DNA of 64,000 nt from Progne subis subis (Eukaryota > Chordata > Aves > Passeriformes > Hirundinidae), in assembly GCA_022316685.1 (NCBI GenBank), contig JAKJHU010000038.1, forward strand, positions 355,384 through 419,383, given 5' to 3'. Shown here one piece after another: positions 48,345 through 60,261 of this stretch; positions within the stretch are counted from its first letter, which is position 1, and each line of letters opens with the position of its first letter. A program made the position numbers and the translations under genes. Under the pieces are notes generated by a model. The model searched no databases. It saw only the letters and a list, made by a program, of their open reading frames with translations, and had not been told where the DNA came from.

Positions 48345-51300
48345 ATTCTTGTAAATACTGAGGAGATGCTGTATATTTTCTCTGGATGACATTTTAAGCA
48401 CTTGTTCATTTTGTTGACTATTTAATGACTCTTAAAGTTTACAGTTTATGACTTCAATACATGTGTGAATATGTAAAATATTTCTTTATCCTGTATTTAA
48501 CTATTTAGCCAAACTTTTCAGAGTCTTGATTCTAACAGGACTTTTTTCTTCTCTAAATTATGCAGCACTCTTTTGAATGCTGTGTAGGAAGGTTGCTGGC
48601 CACGGAGCCTTGAGCTCTGTTCTCAGTCGCCATACAGTTGAGATGCTGCTTCTGAGTTGACAGCAGGGTTGTATTTGTCATGTATGGCACAGCATTGGCT
48701 TCTTGGGATGGAGACACGTTATATTGGCTTGGATGCTTCCCTTATATTGTAAGTACCTGTTTGTTCTAGAAATTCTGTACCTTTCCTTGTCACAAAGGTG
48801 TGGCAAAATTCTTTTGTTCCAAGAAGGAAAGTCACAATCTTTACCTGCTCTTGTAATTTCATTTCTAGTTTAGAGTTTTTTCGTTGTTTTCACATACTGG
48901 ATGAGGGCACACACCCCTTCTTCATGGAACTGCACTTTATAATGTGCCAGGCATGTTCTGGAGGGTGCATAAATCCCACCGGTCTCATCTATTGAAGAAA
49001 ATGCCAACCCTTTGTCAGAGTTGGATTGACAGAATTTTCGGTTTGACATGCCTACTGATTTATTCTAGTCTAGTTTCTGTTGCTGGAGAATAGTACTAAG
49101 CTAAACTTAAGAAAAAAAGTGCAGGTATATAATTACTAAAACTATTTAATGTTGTTTAAAGTGTTGCAGCACACAGTTTCTTAAAATATTTGACTTAAAG
49201 CAGCTTTTCTACATTACCAATTTGAAAGAAGCTAGTGTCTGTTTTATGAAGACTGTGAGGATTAGTTTTCTTAGTGAAGTAAGGTTCCTTCTATAAGGTT
49301 TCTCCATCTTTTCCAAGCAAGTATGAGAGCAGGATCTGATTTAGCCACTGCTAATGACCATCAATTTTTCTGTCAGTAAGCATAATTTAGTCAAAGAAAA
49401 TTTGAGCAGTGCATAGATTTGCTGTGCATCATCATGTACAGTTTCCTTACTCCTGCTGCAGAGTAAGGGAAACACTTCTGCTTGGTTTAATCTGACACAG
49501 AGGATTACAGATGCCAAACAGTCATGTTAAAGCATGCCACCTACATGTCACCCCAGGCTGTACCCAGTAGAGCTTCATTGCAGCTCTGGATATGATACAC
49601 TGTACCCTGCAGAGATTAAAAATGTGAATCGTCACAGCTTATACAACCTGAAACCAAAATGAAATACAGAAAAACATAATATTAATAAGTGAATATTCTT
49701 AAATTATTATTTCATTATAAAATTGTAACAGCTGTCTTCCTGACTGGAAACTTCTTTTTATACTGCAATCTGTTTTAAGGGTTTATCCAAAAATAACACA
49801 GGAAATACTGTATATAGTTACTGGAGCAAGGCATTTCTGGCAGATTTCCGTGTCATGCTCAAAGTCTGTGACCTGGCCTACATTTGTCTTTCATTTAAAG
49901 TGTGGAAAAGATTTTTGTAAGTGCTGAGAACAGCTCAAACCCCTACCTACTGAGCAGAGGTGACTCTCTTGAAGAGTCACAAGCCATAGTTAAATAAACG
50001 GGATTTGTCAATCTGCAAATGAAATGTCTTCTGTTAGTGACAATACGAAACAATGGATAATAAATTATTAACCGAATGAGGTAAGTAATTCTATTTTTAC
50101 TGTTTCCTGCTGTGTGTAACAAATAATCCGAAACCTGTGAGTTCCTAATTTCTCAGGAACAAAATGCCATCTAGTGGCAACTACTGGATATTTTGAGGGA
50201 GTACTTTTTTTTCTGCTGACATCAAGGTTTCATTCCCGCCACCCCCCCGGTATTCTACACTTGGCACCACATTGAGGTTTTGAGAAAAGAAGATAAAGAG
50301 TTTGAGGGAAGGTGCAGTCCCTGAAAGCTGGGCCAGCAGTGGCAGGGATGCCACACTGCCCAGCTACTTGGGAGCTCTTTTTCTGCCTCTAGCCTAAGCT
50401 GCCTCTTAGCTGCAGCTAGCCTAAGGTAGGTCAGGGAGGTTTCCCTTGCCAAAGGTTGGATAAAATTTTATACCTAGTTGGTAAGCCACACCTTACTGTT
50501 ACTTCATACTAAAATACAATTTGGCCATTGCTGTATGAAAAGAGCTGAAAGCCACCTCTGCTTCACTGACTGCTCATCTGTCTCTCCTGGTAGGCTTTTT
50601 CCTCTGAGCTGTCATTCTCCAAGGAACTCAGGGGAAGCCATCCCTTCTGCTCCTCTAATGAACTACCAGGGAATGGTATCAGCTTCTCCATAGTATAATT
50701 TGCCTCCTTGACTCCTCAGAGAAGAATATATATTCTAAAAAAAAAAATTAACAAAACTAAAGTTTGGCTTCTAGAATAGACTCCAGAAAAAGTAACTGCC
50801 ATAAACTGGCTTTTAGAGTTGAATAACAGACTTTATTTTTACGGCAAGAAAAAGCAATAAAAAGAAAACCTTATGGTTCTATTTAAATATATTCATAAAT
50901 GTAAATAGGGCATAGGAGCCTGCACGTGATATAAGCACACTGATGGAGATAGTCTGGCTTTATACATGGAGCCAACTGAAGAGAGCTCTGCAGCGTTTCA
51001 TCTTTCCGTGGGTTTGCACTTTCATTGTGCTAGGGGTTGTGTTGTTGTTTATGGATCTGTTTTCTCCATGCATTTGAATTCCTGCATCTGCTGGTCCGTG
51101 TTGCCCTATTTCATTGCATGATGCTGGCAGCAGCAGTTGCCAGGGCTGTAATCAGACTGAGGGTGTCTGAGATGTGTTCTGCAGGCTGGTGCAGAAATCT
51201 AATCTGTCCCACTGACATCACTGTAGAAGTCTCTGGATGAAGATGGCATGACATTGGTTTGGTGGGCTGGGAAGGAGTTTGTGGATGGATAAAGAAATCC

Positions 51301-54300
51301 TTAACATTCACTCTTGTTTTGTGTGGTATTTGAAGTAAACTGCAGCAGACTAAAGCGTCTGATTACAAGGGCACTCGGTGCAGGTCATTAAAAGGGTCAT
51401 CTGAGAGTTAGGGCTGTTCTGTGGTCACTGCTGTTGCTGTGATGCAGCACTCATGCACTCATCTGTCCCTCTAGAGTGCTGCTGGTTATTTTCCTAGACA
51501 CTGGCATTGGCTAACAGCCAGTGCAGCTGCAGAGAAAGAGGAGGGAGCAGAAAGAGGACTAGAGCAGCGCTGGTTTAGTGGGAGTAAATTGTAATGGAAG
51601 CATGTTTAGGTTGGCAAAACAAGAAGAGTTTGGGGAGCATTGGCAAGAGCAGTCTGAAAAGCACCGAGAAATCTATCTTGTTTGTGCTTGCTAAAAATAG
51701 ATGAGTAAAGCCCTAGATCTGTGACAATTTCTTAAAGCTAGAATAATGGCTTTCTCTGAGAAACAACTGCAGTCTTGCAGCTGTTGCAGCTGCATCTGCC
51801 CTTTACTCCCAAGTTTTCAGAGCAGCAGAATGCTTTATGAGGTTATGATTCTCCACAGTCAGAAGGAAGGCATTCTCTTGTGCACACAGTAAAGAAATCT
51901 TAAGAGCAAGTGATTAAACCTGTGATTAAACCTTGAAACAAAGGATAAAGAAAAGAGAAAACAACTGATCAGTAGCAATCCATCTGAACTTTGCATCTGT
52001 TTAGCTCTGTACCAAAGCAAGTGAAATAGAATATAGTTTCAAAGAACTGGGCAGAATGCAGGCAATGTTACTTCCAATGTTTTAGTGGGGTTTTTTTGTC
52101 TTTATATGGCTAATGGTTATATGCTGTAATGAGAAAATTATTTTAATGTTGTATAACATTATAATCTGGATTATTGCTTTTGTTTTGAGCACTCAGACAA
52201 TAAACTTTTTGGGTTTTTTTGGCCCTTGTTATCCTAGAACAGTTTAAGACACTGTTTGTCATGAAAATGCATCCATTTTCATCAAGCAGAAAGCAGAGCA
52301 GTTTTTCCATGGAGGGCCCAAGGAGCTGTTTTCTGACAAGAGGCAAAGTGGCAGCTGAAATGTTTCTGCAATGCCCAAAGAAATGGTAAGAGCTGGGCTC
52401 CCTCTGCTCCTGCAATACTGCACAGGGTTTGCCAAAGAGCTTTGCTTGGTTGTGGCTTTTCAAAATGTATTTTCTTGACTTACTGGCCTGTAAGAAAAAA
52501 AAGAAAAAAACAAACCCTTTTGGAAAGTGCTTCCCTTATCAGGGACTCATTGGTGCAGATAAACTCTGAATTCTGAAGTCATTATGTTTGGTTTGAAAGC
52601 ATTGGTATCATATCTCTGTGTTGAAAGCCACTAGAAACTGAGTGTTGGAAGGCCTAAAGAAGGAAGTAGTTTCCTGTATATCTGCTTGATTGAGGATTGC
52701 ATGACTTTACAATTGAATACATGAGGTTGAATTCCAGATCTGAGCTCGGTGTGGTGGTGTGCAAGTCAGGTTGCGAGATTAGTTCTCTCTGATTTTGTTT
52801 AAAATAAAACTTCTGCTTGCACAGCTGAAAAGCTGCTAAGTCTTAGCAATAGTCTAATTTAGTTTTGATTTGCTAAGTGACTTTCTATGTGTCCTGATAC
52901 ACAATAAGCAAAACATGCACCACCATGGGATGTCATTATTTTATTATTAAAGGGGAAATAATGTTTTTTTCCTCCCTTCCTTCTTTCCTTCTCCCCCAGA
53001 AAAATAGCAGTGACATCAGGTACAGAAAAGAGAAATTTCTCTCTGTGTGAGCCACGTAGTAAAATGTATTTTGGCACAGTTAAAAGGGCTCAGAAGGAAT
53101 CAAGTAATTCTCTCCTTTCATAAGGAATCTCAATGTTGTAAACTTACAGTTCACTAAAACTATTATGATACTGGCAGATAAATTAATGAATAGTGAAAAA
53201 TCTCAAATTGTAATTAAATCCCACTATTACTTCCAGGACTGGTTTCTCTCCTCTCCAGGAATACTTGATTTGAACAGCTTATTTAACAGGAAGAGCTATT
53301 GATCCCTTCAATAACACTTTAGAATCATTAAGAGGAAAAACTTTAATCTCCTTCAGCTCTTTGAAGTTGCTTTGGTTAATGTCATGTCTCTGCAATGCTG
53401 AAGAGCTAATGATGTTCTTGAAAGGTATTTCCAAGATTTTTCTCTCTTGCCTTTTGTGTCCTGCTGCCATTACCTGGCTGCTCACAGAGAGCTGTGCAGT
53501 GAAGCAGGAAGGTACCAGCAGTGCATGTGCTTGCCTGCTCAGTTTGGAAGGTTTTATATTCTTCTAAAGTCTTACTGGTAGAGGTAAACACATGTATCAG
53601 AGATTTTTTGAACTTTGATTCCTTATCCTGTGCTTCTGCTATCTCAACATTTGGAGGCTTGGACTTAGAAGTGTCTTTAAGTCATTAAATTTCAATCTAC
53701 AAAGGCCCTTGATAATGTGATTGCTTGTGTCTATACAGCAGAAAACCCTCACTGTTTCTATACTTAATTTCTTATTTATTTTTTAAACTATTACATAAAA
53801 TTCAACTTCAAATCTGGTAGTTTGCCTTGCCAGGGCCCACACACCCTTGTTCATGTGAAGTGCATAACTGAGCCTTAAAATACCTTTAAATACTTCATGT
53901 GATTTGAATCATGGACATTATCTGAAAGAACCCTAAATATTCTAGAAGGTGCAACTCTGTCTGAGAAGCAGGTTGCACGGGATAGCTAATACCCTCATTA
54001 AAAATATTATTTTTGACTGGCTTCAGTAACACATACATTGGCTTCTCTAGGAATGTAGAAATTACTTTGAGGGACTGATACTAGAACATTGAATAATTGC
54101 ACCAAGAGTGTGTTGGTTCTATACAGCACTTCAAAATTGCTGAATTGTTATGAATATATATTCATATACATATGAATAATTATAAATAGAATTGTTATAT
54201 TTAAAAATTCTCCAAATCCATCTAGATCCAGGGGATCTAAAAGTGGGTCCAGTAGCTCTAGAAGCCTCAACTTATTGCATGCAGAGCCACTGCCAGTTCT

Positions 54301-55888
54301 GTGGTACAGGTTATGGCTTCAGGTAGGAGATCACCCAGGCTTAAAGACATTTTGAAAGATGGGACTAGAAGTATCTTGCAGAGTTTTATGTTTTTTGATG
54401 GCTAGCTTGTTCTTAGTTCTTAGTGTTTATGGATGAAATTATAGTCGTAACAGTTTATTCCTAAGACTGTTTTGCCAGTGGCTTGCCTTCTGTTTTTTAA
54501 CTTGCAATTACCATGTTGTTTTTGGTTTTGTTTTTTTTTTTCCCCAAATATATACAATCAGTGCTTCAACTAATGCTTAATATGAATTTCTAAGCGTGGT
54601 ATAAAAACAAAATATTATGAAAGTTAAATAGGAGGTATAAGCTGCATTTTATAGCCAATATAAACACACTTGGGTGTTTTATAGCCATCAGTATTATCTC
54701 CTTTGACACTTGAGGCTTGTCCCTGGGAGACAGAAAGCAGAAACTTCCTGGAATTTCTTTAATTAGCCAGTTCATTTCACTTAATAAAACAAGAAATCAA
54801 AACCATATTGTGTTTCTTACACAGGACTCTTAGAAAATGTAGCTTAGACTACTTACATACTGAGAGTATGTAGCTCTTATATCTGAGCAAAAGTGCAAGC
54901 AGTTTTGAGATTTCCTAGTATTTTAATAATTTTGTTACTAGCTGATTTCACATTAGAATCTGTGCTTATGGGATATACCAGTAAGTCTGCACGTGAGCAA
55001 TAAGAAAACTCATAAAAAGTCTGGTGTTGAAGTGCATTCAAAGCAGCTGCAAATGAAAAAGAACAAAGCCCTTTTGCAATTATAAGTAGTTTTGATACTG
55101 TTAGCTCTAAACATCACCTGGAACTTGCTTCAAAAGAAATGCTATGCATGTCAGCATCAAAGTTTAAGATCACATGATTTTGCCAAGATACACAGGTAGC
55201 ATCAATCATATCCTATGCACAGTACCTGTTTCTGATGTAATTCTCACCACATTTATGCACATCCTAAGAATCCAATTAAGTGGAGTCATGATGCAAAATT
55301 CCTTACGAATTCCTTTGCAAAGGACTTTGTTCAGGAAACATAGGCAAGAGGGAGCTTTTTTCCTTTGATGCAGTTCCACTCAAAAATGGCATAATGTCTC
55401 AACATCAGTCTAAACACAGCACAGTCTTTAGATTTCAAGTAAACAGCAATAGTTTAGCTTTAAAATTAAGACTCTGTTCGTGTGCACTTCCCATTGGATC
55501 TCTCGGCATTCACTTCTACTGTAACCCGAAAAAAATACAACTCTAAAGGTTGTCATTGTCACCTATTTCTGTCAAACATTTTTTCATGACCCCAAGAGCC
55601 AAAAGCAGGTGTGTTAAGCCCGTTTTTCATTTCACTGATGTACACCACCCACTGTGTACCAAACTGCTTTAAGTTGTTGTGGGACATAGTGCAAGTCCTG
55701 TGGACCAGGGTAGGATGCCAAATGTGAATTTCTAAATGTGGTAGTTAGGATTTTGTGATCTAAAACAGGAGCTGTGGTGGATGTTATACATATCTTGCTT
55801 TCTCTCGCTTTCTTTAGCAATGATCAGAAAATTCAAGATGCAAGTTCCTCCTAGTAACTATTATTTTGCTAGACTGTACACTGCAGAC

Positions 55889-55939
55889 AAAAGAAAAAAA
55901 GCAAAAACAAAAACAAAAAACAACAACAACAAAAAAAAA
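55889..55939. repeat. CAA/CAAAA-rich simple repeat
   Basis: A-rich tract interrupted by single C residues, including CAACAACAACAA, in intergenic DNA. Confidence 0.85.
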
Positions 55940-56950
55940 TCTACAGACTAGCATATATCCTAGTAAAACACTGATTATGTCCGATTTGCCAAGGATGTTC
56001 ATGTCTGCTGCAGTTGATGCAGGATTCTCTCTCCCTCTGTGCCTGTACAGTGTTTGGTAATATTGGGCTTAAATGATTTTGCCATTAATAATGAACAACA
56101 GCAGCATCCAGAAGACAGGCTCAAATGGCAGTTCTGTCATCAAAGGGAGAAAGATTATCCAAACTGCTGGCAATGTGCAATGGCTGTTCTGGGTTGGTTA
56201 ATAGGCTTGATGTTATATTCAAATAGCTGTCTTCTGTATAAATATTAATTGTAACTAGCAAGCTGGCTGGTCAGCCTTCAAACTTTTTATTAATTACTTT
56301 TAAATTAGCTAAAATAATTGAATTTATCTTACTGAAGAAGAGGTAGAAATCCGCCCTGCTGTTTTCCACGGAGTAAATGTTCCATTGAAAATACTGTGAA
56401 CTCCAAATCTGCTTGGTAAGGTAGCCCTTGGCCATTTCCCTGACTGCCCCACAAACTTCCAGCAATTACACATTAAAAGCTAAATTAAATTCTGCACATG
56501 ACAAGGCTTCTACAATGCTGTTTTCCTGCTGTCAAGGGGATCTATAGCAGGAAGACACTGTGATAAGATGCTACCCCTGTTCATCAGGTAACATCTCACC
56601 ATGTCTTCACTTTTACTGCTTCCCATTAATACAGGACAGCTTTAATTTATGGTGGGTTGGATTTTTTTTCCCCTTCACACAACATATTTACTAGCTAGGT
56701 ACCTTGTTTTTACAGTTATGTATAAATCTTTAAAAATGTCAGTGATTAATTTTAAAATCTCATTTATCACAATATGATTAGTGAATTAGTTAAGGTTTGA
56801 AGAATAAATGTCAAGTAATTAGAAGCAATTTTGTTCCAGACTCTCAGACAAGGTGATGGATCACAGAAAAGCCACTGGAAAACGGGCCACTAGTCCCATG
56901 GTGCTCAGCACCCAGAGCAAGACAGCAAAACAAGAGGAGCAAAAATTTAA

Positions 56951-56977
56951 AAACAAACAAACAAACAAACAAAAAAA
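56951..56977. repeat. AAAC tetranucleotide microsatellite
   Basis: About five AAAC units followed by an A run, intergenic. Confidence 0.9.
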
Positions 56978-57339
56978 CCTAAACAGTAGAAACCAACCCC
57001 AAACTCCAATGGTGATATTTTACATGAATAATGAAGCTGTAGTAACTGACTGCAGTTTCTAAACAATTTTGAGGTTTGAAAGATGAGGCAAGAGACCTCT
57101 GAAGGACAATGAGAAGGCCAGAAAATAGCATGTTACACACGTATTTTTCTTCTGGAGCCTTTATCCTTCAGGTACACTTTGTAAATACACCCGCAAATAT
57201 CCCTACCAAGTGGCAAAATACAATAATAGCACCTTTGCTACACAATGTGAAGCTAAGGAGCCAGATGGGCAAGGGAGGGCTTTTCAAAGGCTAAAGGTCC
57301 AGGGGAACAAAACACCAAGCTCATCCTTGCTGCCATTTA

Positions 57340-57545
57340 AACCAAGGTCGTGCACGGCGGGGTTCTCCTTTGTTCTCTCCCCCGAAAGGGCAAACCTGTG
57401 CGCTGGGGTCTCTGGGAAGGAGCAGCCCCTGCGGCCGGACAGGGGCGGGTGGGAGCTGTGTGCCGCTGCTCCCGAGCGCCCGCATTTCCTCCCGTGCTCC
57501 CTGCGCTGGGGCTGCTGCTCGGGGAGCTCCAGCTCTTTTCGAATG
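57340..57545. promoter_or_regulatory. GC-rich, CpG-containing patch upstream of CHN1
   Basis: An isolated 200-bp GC-rich block in otherwise AT-rich DNA, with a GGGGCGGG Sp1-type box at 57,442-57,449 and repeated CpGs. It is about 2.7 kb upstream of the CHN1 start. It may be a secondary CpG patch, an alternative start or a distal element; nothing identifies which. Confidence 0.35.
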
Positions 57546-57588
57546 AAATCCCCGGACTTAAGTTGTTAAGTCATTGTTATACACAAGC

Positions 57589-57635
57589 GATAAGATGTGA
57601 GGGCTTGATAAGGCATTACGTAATTTTAAGATAAC
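57589..57635. promoter_or_regulatory. Cluster of GATA motifs around a palindromic bZIP site
   Basis: GATAAG at 57,589-57,594 and 57,607-57,612 and GATAAC at 57,630-57,635 surround the 10-bp palindrome ATTACGTAAT at 57,615-57,624, a good match to the TTACGTAA core bound by PAR-bZIP and NFIL3-type factors. Four motifs in 47 bp suggest an enhancer-like element, but function is inferred. Confidence 0.35.
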
Positions 57636-59844
57636 GTTGTTATTAAAGAGAAATCTCCATGAGGATAATCGGGTCCATTCAAAAGCAGGATGTGGTGGCA
57701 GGGACTTTCGCCCGGTGAATTTCGGGCTAATGTTTTTTTTCTGCTTTGCACCTTTGATTTGTTGCCGGCGTGCTGAGGCTGTCAAAGCCAGAGCTGCCAT
57801 GTGGAAGATGGTACAGACGTGTACGGGCACACTCCGTGCTGGCCCCGTCGCTTGCCAACACCCCTAAGGGCTCCGGGTATGAGCCGGCTGGTGAAGTCCT
57901 TCCAAAAGCTGCTGCTGCTCCCTGAAGGCTGCTGGAGCCGGGGCCAAAACATCCTCCTAAGCCAAGCAAAGAATCTAATCAGAAATAGCGACTGAGCTCT
58001 GTTTTGAAAACTGATCAGCTACTGTTCCAGGCACAGTAAAATACAGTAACTAACTGTGAAATGCCCAACACGCTTCCCTAGGCTTTAGCAATAACTGCTC
58101 TAATAGCAAAGGCATTATTACACGATTGAAATGACTAATCAAATCACTCAGGCTGATCTTAATTGTAATATTGATACTGCCTATTACAAAAAATAGTTTT
58201 GCACCCTGAACAGGAAAGCATTTTTAATGTAAACATGCAATTGAATAGTTAGCAAAAAAAAAGGTTTGGGAGTAGTAGAAGAGTAAAAGCTGACCATTTA
58301 ATTGAAGGAAGTTGGAATGAAAGCTTGGGATTTAATTCCAGGAAATGTAAGGGGGAAAAAAATCTGAAGATCCAGCTTATTTCCAAAAAGCCAAGGAAAA
58401 CACTCTGAGCACACAAAGGTCGAATCACGTACACAGAATTGCAAAGACTTTTTGCATTGCTTTTTTCCAAACCAGTTTTCATCTATTTTAACCTCCTTTT
58501 AAACCTGCAATAAAGTGTTATTTCTTGGTAGTCCATCTGCTCAGTAAACTTTTGCAGTTTATACATGTAAAATGAACATGTTTTGTAAAATCAGGTCCAT
58601 CACGCTAGAATTTATTTGGGAAGGAATAACAAGAAGGAAACAATCAAGCTCACATTTATTTTTTTAACTTTGCACACTAAGTGAGGTATATAAACATAAA
58701 AACCTATGTTTTGAAATATATGACAGACATAACAAATGCCATGTTTTTGTCTTAAAGAATATTTAGATGTATTGAAAACTCCCCGTGGTGTTTTCCTTTG
58801 GGTCTGTAAACAAAGATTAAGCAGAACATCGAACACGAAAACCTGAGTGCAGCTGACTGCGTAAACCACCTGTTTTTCAGACAGGCCTTTATGCTTTAGT
58901 TGCCTTGTGGAAGGAAAGCTGTTTTATTCACTTGCTCACCCTGAGCTACATTCACAGAATTGAAACCATTAATTTCAGCCTATGTACATGCTTTAATTCC
59001 TTCAGGCTCTTCTCTGCCAAAAGCCGTGTCTTGCAGGCAGGCTTCCCAGTGCACGCCCGCCACCACGGTGCCCCAGGAGCAGGTGGGACAGGCTCCATGA
59101 CGCCCATGAGAACACCTGCAAAGCCCGCTTGCCCTGGCGGAGGTCTGCGAAGCCTCTGCTGAAGGCGGTGGATTCGCACAGCTGTAGCGGATTAAACTTG
59201 CGTGGAGAGTGCTGCTGCTGGATTTGAATTCTCAGCGCGCACCAGAGAGGAGAGCGAAGGCTGCGGCAGGGGAAGCGCTGATCGCGGGGAGACCCCGGGC
59301 TGGTCACCCTGCCTCTGCCGGGGGCTGCCCGGTGCTCGCCAGCCTCTGGGGTAAGTGTCTGCTTTCAGGTGGAAAACGCCGGCCGCACGAGCGAGTTACA
59401 CCAGGAACGGTGCCGCCTTTTCAGTTAGGCGCTTTTAGCGCTGAAATCTACCGTCCTGGACAGCGAAAAACGATGACAGCTGGGCTGGCTGAAATTTCTC
59501 GCACGAAATATTTTCAGGGGAGATCTGTGTGTTTGCTCTCTTCATGCTTGCCGTCACGTAAGTGGAAATTTTCACCTCGCTTTAACGAGTCACGTTTTTC
59601 ACAGGACCGCTGGCTCTTCTGCCGGACCAGGCAGGCGCAGCCTCGTCACGGCCGAGGAGGCGCGGGCCGGGGGAGCGGCGCTTTGCTCAGGGCATCTCCT
59701 CAGAGGAGCAGCGGTGCCCGGGACGGCCCCAGCGGTGCCCGCGGGCCGAGCCGGAGCGGCGTGCGGGAATGGGCCCGGGGCTCCCCGAGGGCCGTCCCGC
59801 AGGGGGGACGCGCTTCCCTTTGTGCCCGGCGGCGGGGCGGCCGC

Positions 59845-59858
59845 GTTGCCATGGGAAC
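59845..59858. promoter_or_regulatory. RFX X-box-like inverted repeat
   Basis: GTTGCCATGGGAAC is one base from the perfect palindrome GTTGCCATGGCAAC, the classic RFX X-box. It sits in the CHN1 CpG island about 385 bp upstream of the start codon. RFX binding is inferred from the motif alone. Confidence 0.5.
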
Positions 59859-59901
59859 GGTCCCGGCGGCCGCGGCGGGCGGAGGCGGGCCGTGCGCGGC
59901 G

Positions 59902-59910
59902 CAAGATGGC
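59902..59910 (+). promoter_or_regulatory. YY1-type motif CAAGATGGC overlapping an upstream ATG
   Basis: CAAGATGGC matches the YY1 core AAGATGGC found just downstream of many CpG-island start sites. The same bases give an ATG (59,906-59,908) in a strong translation context (A at -3, G at +4). Position and motif suggest the transcription start may lie slightly upstream. Confidence 0.5.
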
Positions 59911-59933
59911 TCCCCGAGGCGGCGGGACGCAGC

Positions 59934-60135
59934 GTGAGCGCCGGGCGGGGGGCGGGCGCGGGCTGCCCCCGGTGCCGCGCGTCCCCGGTCGCCCTCCTCA
60001 GACACCCCCCGGCCCTGCCCTGCCCTGCCCTACCCACCCCCTCCCCTTCCCGCGGGCCGCGCCCGCCCCGCGGCAGCAAGTGGCCGCCGGTGCCGCGGGG
60101 CGCGCTGACAGCCCCGCGCCCAACTTGTGTTGCAG
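59934..60135 (+). other. Candidate short intron in the CHN1 5' leader
   Basis: A donor-like AGC|GTGAGC at 59,934 and an acceptor-like CTTGTGTTGCAG ending at 60,135 would define a 202-bp GC-rich intron directly before the exon with the CHN1 start. Sites are reasonable but not proven; an unspliced leader is equally possible. Confidence 0.3.
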
Positions 60136-60225
60136 GCGCGCCCCGCCGCTGATGCGAGAGCTGCCGCCTGCGCCAATGCCAGCGCCGCGCCGCCCGGCCA
60201 GCCCCCGCCGCCCCCCGGGCCCGCC

Positions 60226-60242
60226 CCGCCGCCGCCGCCGCG
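60226..60242 (+). repeat. CCG triplet run immediately before the CHN1 start codon
   Basis: About five CCG units ending right before the ATG, in the 5' UTR on the coding strand. Such runs are common in CpG-island leaders and may vary in length. Confidence 0.7.
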
Positions 60243-60261
60243 ATGGCTCTGACCTTGTTCG
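60243..60261 (+). CDS. CHN1: CHN1 (alpha2-chimaerin) first coding exon, partial gene
   Basis: ATG at 60,243 encodes MALTLF followed by a single G, then a strong donor GTGAGT. MALTLFD is the N-terminus of alpha2-chimaerin, and the split aspartate codon (G|AT) fits a 19-nt coding part. Alpha2-chimaerin is a cytosolic Rac GTPase-activating protein with SH2, diacylglycerol-binding C1 and RhoGAP domains, acting downstream of axon-guidance receptors such as EphA4; all those domains lie beyond the window. The start has G at -3 and +4. Position downstream of ATF2 on the same strand matches the vertebrate order ATF2-CHN1. Six residues alone are weak, but with context and splice phase the call is good. 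Confidence 0.85.

Larger units (their letters stand above)
44900..57340. other. Intergenic region between ATF2 and CHN1
   Basis: About 12 kb with no frame longer than about 106 residues and no recognisable protein, RNA gene or young transposon. It contains simple repeats: TA dinucleotides at 48,328-48,344, CAA-rich at 55,889-55,939 and AAAC at 56,951-56,977. An imperfect 12-nt doubling (GTGATTAAACCT) lies near 51,911. Unannotated enhancers are possible but cannot be identified from one sequence. Confidence 0.7.

Noticed and set aside
59209..59937. 242-codon open frame on the + strand upstream of CHN1
   Set aside because: Same reason: the composition is that of translated CpG island, with no recognisable domain and no splice logic linking it to CHN1.
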